Below are positions 55,904-64,000 of a DNA stretch of 64,000 bases, piece after piece (the first letter of the stretch is position 1; each line of letters opens with the position of its first letter). The translations under genes and the position numbers were made by a program. This DNA comes from Asterella californica (Eukaryota; Streptophyta; Marchantiopsida; Marchantiales; Aytoniaceae). The stretch covers positions 1,426,001 to 1,490,000 of the forward strand of contig JAYKYS010000009.1 of the NCBI GenBank assembly GCA_036924285.1, written 5' to 3'. The notes under the pieces are model-generated. The model saw only the letters and a list, made by a program, of their open reading frames with translations. It did no database searches and was not told where the DNA came from.

Positions 55904-57367
55904 CTTCCTCCACCGACTACAGCAGCCCCTGTCTCAAGGGAAGAGTCCCCAGTCGAGAGAAGACACCATTCTGATCTTCCACCCAAAGAAGCAGCTATTA
56001 CATCTTCTCTGTTGGAAACACCAGTCACTCTTCTGAAGCGATCCCCTTACGACTTCTTGCGAGACTAGTGGAATCAGAAGGCGGATGTAACCTTCCAACA
56101 GCTGTTGGATGACAACGCTGGTTATAGGAAGTTGTTACAATCTGTGCTTCGAGGATCGAGGAAGAGGAGGACAGCTAAACTTCCCAAGAGCACCCCGATC
56201 CTAAGGATAGAGCATGAGGACTTGAGAGCCCCAGAACTTGATATGGAGATCCATGGCTGTCTTCTGAAGAAGGTACCCATTGATTATGGCTCCGGAGTTA
56301 ACATCGTGACTGAAGAAACGGCGCATGCCTTAGGCTTCACTGAGTTCCAGCCTACTCCGAGAATCCTCAGAATGACGGACCAGACCAAAAGACAATCTTT
56401 GGGGCAACTGAAAGATGTCTTGACGGTAATTGGGGGAGTATCTTTTTACCTCACTTACATCATTTTGCGACCTGTAGCTAAGGTTGGATATAAGGTGTTG
56501 ATAAGAAGACCATGGTTGTATGCTGCAAATATAAATACCGATTGGAGAAGACATCGTTTGAGATTTTCCAATCCTATACCCAAGCCAGGTGAGAAGACCA
56601 AGGTCTCGCTTCCTTGGATCAAGATTGGACACCAAGGTGAAACACCTTCTACGACAGAGGGATACACTTCAGAAGACTCAGCTGCATCTTCTGACATGGA
56701 TGAGCAATACAATGAGTTTGTGGTGAATAACTTGTGTACTACAGAAGTAACAGAGATAGCGGAGGAAGTGATCTGTGGGTACATTGAGTGCTACGAAGTT
56801 GCGGAAGAAGAGCTTCCAAAAGACGAAAGTATCGTCTTCCCTTCGGAAGATCCAACAGTTGGTCTTCCAGAAGACGAAGATACCGTCTTCCCTTCGGAAG
56901 ATCCGACAGTTGGTCTTCCAGAAGACGAAGATACCGTCTTCCTTTCGGAAGATCCGATAGTTGGTCTTCCAGAAGATGAATATGAACCGGAAGAAGCTCC
57001 CAAACCAAAATACTTTGGTGCCAGTGAGTACAGTCACACTGAAGGAATGGTAAACCCGGATGATCTTCAAGAAATGGAGGTTGCTACTGGGAAGAAGCTG
57101 AAGCTTTCCAAGGTGATCGAGGACCAACAGTTGGAAGACTTTCGAGAACTTCTGACAGAGTCCCAGGATGTCTTCGCATGGACCATAGAAGACATGAAGG
57201 GCATACCTCGAGAGTTGGGAGAGCATCGCATTGACTTGCTGGAGGGCGTTGTTCCTACACGGCAGAGGCAGTATCGACTCAACCCCAAGTACTCGCTTCT
57301 AGTGAAGGACCAAGTCGATCAATACTTGAAGGCGGGAGTCATCTTCCCAGTGCTTAGTAGTGAGTGA
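55904..57367 (+). pseudogene. A3 protease and RT N-terminus
   Basis: After a damaged linker (stop near 56068), the frame 56105-57367 holds the retropepsin. The active site reads Asp-Tyr-Gly (56282-56290) where A2 has Asp-Ser-Gly, so it is probably inactive. An acidic linker with a 51-bp tandem repeat follows, then the start of RT (RQRQYRLNPKYSLLVKDQVD). The frame stops at 57365, TGA where A2 has Trp (SEWVAPIV). Confidence 0.85.
56813..56985 (+). repeat. 51-bp tandem repeat in the protease-RT linker
   Basis: Three units starting at 56813, 56864 and 56915, plus a partial one at 56966. Each encodes the 17-residue LPEDE-(D/S)-(T/I)-VFPSEDP-(T/I)-VG. A2 has one full unit and a partial one at the same place, so the copy number varies between elements. 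Confidence 0.9.
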
Positions 57368-57385
57368 GTAGCTCCTATCGTCATC

Positions 57386-58740
57386 GTGCCGAAGAAGCAG
57401 ATAGGGAAGATCCGAGTGTGTCAGGACTTCCGGAAGCTGAACTTGACCACGAAAAAAGACCATCATCGTTTACCATTCACTGATTCTGTGTTAGACCAGG
57501 TAGCAAGACATGAGTTCTACAGCTTCTTGGATGGGTATTCTGGGTACAACCAAGTTTTGATCAGAGAAGAAGACAAGTCGAAAACTACTTTCACTGCTGA
57601 TTGGGGCACATACGCATACAATCAAATGCCGTTTGGTTTATGCAACGCGTCCGCCACATTCCAGAGATTGATGATTACAATCTTCAAGGAGTATCTTCGC
57701 ACTTTCATGGAGATCTTCTTGGATAATTTTTGTGTGTTTGGATCGAAAGAAGACCACCTGATATTTATGAGGAAGTGTTTTCTGAAGTGTAGAGAACATC
57801 ATTTGGCTCTTCATCCTGAGAAGTGCTTCTTTGATATGTCAGAGGGAATTTTGCTAGGACATAGGATTTCTGGAAGAGGTATAGAAGTCTACTGTGCTAA
57901 GGTGGAAGTCATCATGAAACTTCACCCACCTGCTAACCTGACTCAGTTGAGAAGCTTCCTGGGTAACGTAGGATACTACAGGAGGTTTATTGACAGGTAC
58001 GCAGAGGTAGCAGGAAGACTTACCAAGTTGCTGAAGAAGGACAAACCTTACATTTGGTCTTCTGAGCAACAGGAAGCATTCGAAGAAATGAAGAGGCTTC
58101 TGTCCGAATCCCCTGTCCTAAGACCACCTGATTGGGAGAGAGTCTTCTATATTTATGTGGATGTTTCTGCTTTCGCCATAGGGGTGGTATTGAGTCAGAA
58201 AGATGAGAAGAAGAAGGATTATCCCATCTACTATGCGGGAAGACAACTCAGTGATGCAGAGAAGAAGTACTCTACAACTGAAAGGGAGTGTCTTGGCATG
58301 ATTTACTCCTGTAGAAAGTTTAGGCACTATCTTCTAGCCAACCCGTTTGTCTTCTATGTGGATCATTTTTCTTTAAAACATCTTTTGAAGAAAGCAGATT
58401 TGTCTCGTAGGATAGCTAGGTGGATTCTTCTACTTCAGGAATTTACTTACACAGTTGAGTATAGGCCTGGAAGACAGCATGTTAATGCTGACTACCTATC
58501 CAGATTGGAGACGGAACGACGAGAAGATGAAGTGGAAGACGAGTCCCCTGACGAGAAGCTGTTTGCAGTTTTTGCAGAGACACTTTCATCTGAGGGGGGA
58601 CGTACCGCCTGCTTCCCAGAAGACGAGACTAGATCTTCTGATCCAGTCTTTGCGACTTTCACAGAAGATTCGATCTTCAAAGACTTGAGGAAGTTCTTGG
58701 AAGACCAACAGGAGGTCCCGAGGGATTGGATGCGGAACAG
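57386..58740 (+). pseudogene. A3 RT and RNase H
   Basis: RT: VCQDFRKLNLTTKKDHH, MPFGLCNASATFQRLM, and catalytic FLDNF (57719-57730). The second catalytic Asp is Asn here, GAT-AAT against GAT-GAC in A2, which should abolish polymerisation. Then LLGHRISGRGIEVYCAKVEV and RNase H (YVDVSAFAIGVVLSQ, YYAGRQLSDAEKKYSTTERE). A frameshift near 58710 ends the frame before integrase. Confidence 0.88.
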
Positions 58741-59925
58741 AAGGCTGTCTTCTTACACAAGGCAGGCTCTTATGCCATCTTCCAGGGTATCCTGTTTAGG
58801 AAGGGATATGAGGAGAAGCTAAGGAGATGTCTTGAGCCTTCAGAGATTAAGCCAGTGATCACGGGTCTTCACTACGAAGATGCTGGGGGTCACTACAGGC
58901 TGAAGACCACAGTGAAGAAGATGTTGGACGCCGGTTACTGGTGGCTGACCATGTACAGAGACACTTTTCAGGAGATCATGAAATGTGATGCGTGCCAGAG
59001 GATGGGAAGACCAACAGCTACTACTAGGTGGCCTCTTACTCCCATTCTTCCGCTTGTTCCTTTTGAAAAGTGGGGAATCTACTTTGTAGGGCCTATCGTC
59101 CCGGTGGCTAGAAGAACACGAGCACGGTATATTTTGATAGCTACCGACTATGCTACCAAGATGGTGGAAGACGAAGCCACAAGGAAGAACGACGCCGCAG
59201 TGGTAGCCAGGTTCCTCTGACACAACATTATCACTCGATACGGATGTCCGCTGGAATTGGTATTAGATAGGGATACTCATTTCTTAAATGAGACTATATC
59301 TCTCCTGATCCAATACTTCAGGATAAAGCATCGAAAGACGACGCCGTACCACCCGAAAGCAAACGGACTGACGGAGAAGTCGAATGGTCTTCTATGTAAT
59401 ATCTTGAATAAGGTAACTGTTAACCATGCGTATGATTGGGACACGAAATTGCCATCTGTGTTATGGACTTTCAGGATTTCACCCAAAGTCATGATCCAGA
59501 AGACACCCTTCTACCTAACTTATGGCATGACACCTATTGTGCCCATCGAGTTAGAGGTCCCTACTTACCGGTTAGTCGTAACCGAACGCATGAGATAAGA
59601 GGAAAGCCAAGAGCAGCGTCTTCTGAACTTCGTAGAGTTCGAAGAAGACAGGAATGCAGCTTTGGAGAAGACGTACGAAGTACAAGCGCAACGTAAGGTG
59701 AACTATGATGGCAAGCTGAAGAAGGTGACCGTCGTAGATGGGGACTTGATTCTTCTCTACGACAATCGACATCTTAAGTTCCCCGGGAAACTTCATCTTC
59801 GCTAGATGGGTCCTTACCGCGTCTTGGAGGTCTTCACCAATGGTTCCTTGCAGTTGGAAGAGTTAGATGGTACGTTGATGACCACTCGTGTAAATGGGTG
59901 GCGCGTCAAGAAGTACTGGACGTGA
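58726..59925 (+). pseudogene. A3 integrase
   Basis: Zinc-binding region HYEDAGGHYRLKTTVKKML with CDACQRMG, then the core. The first catalytic Asp is Tyr (WGIYFVGP, codon 59080-59082). The second motif is LDRDTHF (SDRGTHF in A2). The Glu motif NGLTEKSNG is present. Stops at 59218 and 59803 are TGG to TGA/TAG; a GAA-to-TAA-type stop lies near 59596. The protein ends VNGWRVKKYWT at 59925; no chromodomain follows. Confidence 0.85.
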
Positions 59926-59947
59926 ACAGAAGTGCTGAAGCGCTGAT

Positions 59948-59982
59948 GTTTGCGGGGACGCAAACATGTGAGGGTGGGCGTA
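59948..59982 (+). promoter_or_regulatory. A3 hairpin and polypurine tract
   Basis: GTTTGCGGGGACGCAAAC forms a 7-bp perfect stem. GTGAGGGTGGGCGTA follows and abuts the LTR start at 59983. Both are conserved in A2 at 11960-11994. Confidence 0.6.
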
Positions 59983-61416
59983 TGTGGTGCCCACAAATTA
60001 CAGGATTCACGAATTTTTGAAATTTTTAAGATTAATAACTTGTTTGTATAACTGAAGAAGCGTTGTTACTTAAAATTACTGCTTCCTTAGAAGGAAGATG
60101 ATCTTATGAGCTGTTTGTAATAATAAGTTGACTTCTCGGTGAAGCGGGAAGCGTCTTCTCGGTGATGTCTTCGGAAGATAGAAGACGGCGGAAGACGGAA
60201 GACGGCGGAAGACATGCATCTTCTGGAAGACGACGAACCGCGAATGCCTAACCACGGATTTTTCAAGTAAAGGAGTAGGTGTACCTACTAGGTAACACCA
60301 AGACGGTAGGTAGGTCGGGTAAGTCATCTAGGGTCGAAACCCCTAAACTGCGGGGAAGATGCGCAGGAAGCGCATTAGCAGATTTTCGGCTTCCTGCAGC
60401 ATGAGCATTTCTTGGATGAGAAGATTGATTCGAGGGTGAGCTTTGAGTGAGAAGGCAGCAAGGTAGAATTGAGTGAGGATAGGATCGATTAGAAGCTAGA
60501 AGGAAGGAGAGGTCAAATTGCTGAAGCGCCGGAAGCGTGGTGAGCTAAAGGCGTTTCCTGTGAACTCCCGGAAGCTGACATTGGAGGACGGCTGAGTGGA
60601 ATCGAAGATGGACTGGCTTAATCGATTGAGGCGTAGTCAGGAGCTGACCGCGGAAGCAGCTCAGTGGGGTCGCATTGGAGCTGGGACTAGAGCCGGAAGC
60701 GCACGAAAGAAGAAGACAACTCAGGAAGCAGACAGAAGATAGTAGAGGTTCTTCCCATGTTCTTTTCCCTTCCCACTGCTTCTCGTCTTTGTTTGGTATC
60801 CCCCGCGCTTCCCCGGTGATTTGCAGGCAACCTGATCGATCGATTTCTCCTTCCTTATTTTCCTCTTTGACCTTGAGCGCAGAAGCGCTGCCCAATTTCC
60901 GTCAGACATCTTCTTATTCTTCCCGAATTCAATTCGAGCTTCCCTACCCCTAGCCCTCAAATTGAAGATCCCAGCTATCAATTTCTCTACCCTACCATCT
61001 CTCTGCTCCCGGAACCTTGAACAGAAGACGCTTCGGAAGATTGGAACATCTTCGGAAGACTATCTTCGGAAGCCGGTCTGTCTTCGGAAGTCGATTGTAC
61101 ACAATTCGTATCAAGAGTGGATTTGCTTTGGTTTGGTGTTAAGAGAGGCTTGGTACGAATTCCGAGTGGCTTGGTGAGTTGTTTTGTTATTTCGAGAAGT
61201 TGGAAGTCGGGAACTAGGCATGTGCCTCTCGGTCTTCCAAGCTTCTCAAATCCACATCTTCCTAGAGAGACTAGAAGACTGGAAGGGCTGGCAAAATGCA
61301 CAAGAAGACGTGAGGGTCCATTTCGGATCTCTTCTGTCAGCAGCCCATTCCTTCTTCTTCTTGAGCTTAGGAGAGAGTCATGAGAAGTCTTGCTGGCAGA
61401 ATCTGGAGAGAATGGT
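59983..61416 (+). repeat. A3 3' LTR start, first copy
   Basis: It begins TGTGGTGCCCACAAATTAC and runs for 1434 bp through a GAAGAC-rich block, a GTAGGTGTACCTAC inverted repeat (60275) and the CTAGAGAGACTAGAAG block. At 61417 the LTR start recurs. Short ORFs on both strands here are not conserved between copies and I do not call them. It is either the left part of an LTR interrupted by another A insertion, or a tandem duplication. Confidence 0.72.
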
Positions 61417-64000
61417 TGTGGTGCCCACAAATTTCAGGATGCACGAATTTTTGAAATTTTTAAGAATAATGACTTGTTTGTATAACTGAAGAAGCGTTGT
61501 TACTTAAGGTTACGTCTTCCTTAACAGGAAGATGATCTTAAGAGCTGTTTGTAATAAGAAGTTGACTTCTTCAGAAGACGACCGTCTTCGGAAGATCGTC
61601 TTCTCAGTTGCGTCTTCAGAAGACGAGAAGACGGCGGAAGATGGGAAGACGGCGGAAGACGCCTATCTTCCAGAAGACAGCGACCGCGAAGGACCAACCA
61701 CGAGTTTTCGGGTAAGACAGTAGGTGTACCTACTGGAGCACACCGAATAGGTAGGTAGGTCAGGAAGACACCAAGGACGAGAACCCCTAATCTGCGGGGA
61801 AGATGCGTGAGGAAGCACATTAGACACCTTCCAACTTCCCGCAGCATAGCGCGCCTGAAGAAGATCGATTGAGAGAGTGAGCTTCACGAGCTAGCATTGA
61901 GAGAGGAATCAAGTGAGACATCGAGGTAGGAGAGAGTAAGTTGGCAGCTAGGCGAAGGGTGAGATTGAATTGCGGGAGCACAAACAGCAGAGAAAGCGAA
62001 GGCGTTTCTGTGGAGCTTCCGAGAAGCTGACAGTGAAGAGTGGCGAGTAGAAGCAGAGGTGGAATCAAGGTGTGGATCGAAATTGACAGCAGGCGCAGTC
62101 GTGTGGAGTCGCATTGGAAGCTAGGACAAGAGCCAGAAGCGCGCGGAGGTCGAAGGCAACTCGGGGAGCCGAAGAAGACTGTAGAGGTTCTTCCCCCTGT
62201 TCTTTTCCCCTCCCACTTCTTCTCGCCTTTTCTTGGTACTCCCCGCGCTTCCTTGATTGTGTGCAGGCAGCCTGATCGATTACCCCACCCCCATTCTTTC
62301 TATTGAGACATTGGGCGTGGAAGCGATGCCCAATTTCTGTCGAGACATCTCCTTGCTTCTTCCCGAGCTCAATTCGAGCTTCCCTACTCCTAGCCCTCAA
62401 ATTGGAGACCATAACTATCAATTTCCCTACCCCCCTACCTCTCTATCCCCGAAACTTGGAACAGAAGACGATTCGGAAGATGGGAACATCTTCGGAAGAC
62501 GCTTCTTGAACTTGACTGTCTTCGGAAGACTATCTTCGGAAGTCGACTGAACACAATTCGTATCAAGAGTGGATTTGCTTTGCTTTTGTGTTTAGAAAGG
62601 CTTGGTACGAATCCGGAGTGGAGTGGTGAGTTGTTGTGTTAATTCGAGAAGTTGGAAGTCGGGAACTAGGCCTGTGCCTCCCGGTCTTCCAAGCTTCTCA
62701 ACTCTCCATCTTCCTAGAGAGACTAGAAGACTGGAAGGCTGGCAAAATGAGCGAGAAGACGCGAGGGTCCATTCGGGTCTCTTCTGTCCGATCCATAGCA
62801 GCCGTTCCTTCTTCTTCCCGAACTTAGAAGAGAGTTGTGAGAAGTCTTGCTGGCAGAATCTGGAGAGAATGGTCGAGGGTCATGTCTTCCCATCATGCAG
62901 CAAGCTTCTTCTGAGTGCGTATGAAAGGTGAGAAGTCAGAAGAACAGAGTGCAGTTGTCTTGAGTCTGTTGTGAGGATAGATTGCGTGTAGGAAGACGAA
63001 GACAGGTGAGACCAGTGAAGGGAAGTCTGACTTCGAGAAGTCTTCCGAGAAAGACATTGAATCGGAAGCTGTCCCAAGTGTCTTCCCACAGGCCACTGTC
63101 ACCGCAGGAGCCCGCAACCATCTTCTGAACCTTTCTCATACTCTACTTCTCGCATATCTTGTATCTTCTGATAGGAAGTAGGATGTAATGCAAGGTGGGT
63201 TGTCTTCTTGGTAATCCATGCGAGGCCTTGCTTAGATAGGATTGTTTAGATATAGCTCGGAAGATGAGAGCTATCTAGGAAGTACTGTTAGAATCCCGGA
63301 AGACGGAGTAGATGTCTTCTGGAAGACTAGTTTCGCTTTCTGAGAAGTAGAAGCTAGACTGTGGACACTCAGGAAGAACTGAGCCTTCAGCTCATAGTAG
63401 GTGCTTGTGGTTTAGTGCAACAGATCTTCCAGGTATGTCGATGCATCCGCGAGGCTTGGTGTTACCCACGGCAGAATTGGCCGAGGCCACTCCTTTCCTC
63501 AAGGAGTTGGGTCTCGACTTCTTCCTGTGGGATTGGAACCTCGCAGATCAAGGGCTTCTGGAGGAGGTGTGGGCCGCGTTACCACCGCGTAACCGTGTAC
63601 CTGCGAAGGCAAGAGTAGCTCGGGGAAGACCGTCTTCCTGGACTGAAGACTGGTGGCGTAAGGCGTTTCACAGGCCTGAGATCGAGAACCGAGGATATTG
63701 GTACGAGAAGAAGATCTTGCCTAGGATTGTGAATTCATGGCATGTGCCTGGGAGTACCACCTGCCTTTTCATGGAAGACAGGCAGGGGAGGAACGGTTGG
63801 AAGATAGAGTCTTACCGGGAGCCGAAGAAGCGACTTCTGGCGAAGTTGTTTCTGCATCTTTTCTCCAAGGGAAAAGCGCAGAAGACAAGGTACTTAGGAG
63901 ATCAGGACGTGGAGTTCTTGGAATCAGTGTGAGATGACAGAGTGCCAATCTACTGGGGCGCGTTCATCCACAACTATGTACAGACGGAGCTAGCATACTT
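61417..64000 (+). repeat. Family-A LTR, second copy, open at window end
   Basis: Again TGTGGTGCCCACAAAT, but this copy continues past the point where the first stops (about 62873), through the remaining leader into ORF X at 63435. The distance from LTR start to the ORF X start is 2018 bp, against 2007 bp in A2. The window ends inside ORF X. Confidence 0.75.
63435..64000 (+). pseudogene. ORF X N-terminus, right edge
   Basis: The start ATG at 63435 is followed by a second in-frame Met-His-Pro, conserved at 9952 and 23910. It reads RGLVLPTAELAEATPFLKEL, then FFLWDWNLADQGLLEEVW, SWTEDWWRKAF, GWKIESYREPKKRL and RYLGDQDVEFLESV. TGA at 63930 replaces the Trp present in A2 (VWDKRVPIYW); the frame then continues to the edge. 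This is the best view of the aromatic-rich N-terminal region. Confidence 0.75.

Noticed and set aside
56775..57003. Repetitive proteins encoded on several frames of the 51-bp repeat
   Set aside because: Any frame through a tandem repeat of a length divisible by three stays open. Only the pol frame is consistent with A2.
63435..64000. ORF X as an envelope-like gene
   Set aside because: Although downstream of pol in sense orientation, it shows no signal peptide, no membrane-spanning segment and no cleavage-site pattern.
1..64000. tRNA, rRNA or CRISPR features
   Set aside because: tRNA-like strings occur only as primer-binding sites beside LTRs; no cloverleaf gene, rRNA segment or regular spacer array was seen.

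Overview
The window is a plant-type (streptophyte) genomic region made almost entirely of LTR retrotransposons inserted into one another. The evidence is Ty3/gypsy polyproteins of the non-chromodomain, Athila/Tat-like kind, primer-binding sites resembling the 3' end of tRNA-Asp, long LTRs, and flanking gene remnants with GT..AG introns. The species cannot be named. No rRNA, tRNA, CRISPR array or bacterial-type operon is visible. Element names A, B, C and G are mine.

Layout. Positions 1-2560 and 47969-49434 hold remnants of cellular or older transposon genes. The right flank is a tandem array of exon-intron units with 84-nt exons. Between them, 2561-47968 is a nest of about 45.4 kb that appears to have landed in one of those exons. 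The nest holds old family-A LTR sequence (A0), a second A copy (A1, from 4110), a reverse A copy (A2, 4746-15888), a solo LTR of family C (21964-23092), a young, nearly intact gypsy element G1 (24050-31679), a truncated relative G2 (32491-40010) and a gag-protease-only element B (40042-45990). A further A copy (A3) fills 49590-64000: part of its 5' LTR, primer-binding site, gag, protease, RT, RNase H, integrase and the start of its 3' LTR.

The main discovery candidate is family A. Its LTR appears to run from TGTGGTGCCC, directly after the pol-proximal polypurine tract, to CACTACA, just before the primer-binding site. That makes an LTR of about 5.9 kb. Inside it lies a conserved sense-strand ORF of 772 codons (ORF X) with a globular N-terminus, a Ser/Glu-rich linker, a basic patch, a long coiled coil and an acidic tail. 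Every ORF X copy here is broken, but the copies align in frame. A second candidate is the small two-zinc-motif ORF (ORF0) upstream of gag in both G1 and G2.

G1 is young: by eye its LTRs differ at about 4 of 799 positions, and its reading frames carry one frameshift and one stop. The A copies are decayed, mostly by C-to-T type nonsense changes (CAG/CAA to TAG/TAA, TGG to TAG/TGA), as expected for silenced methylated DNA. All statements rest on reading and hand comparison of copies within the window. No database search was possible.
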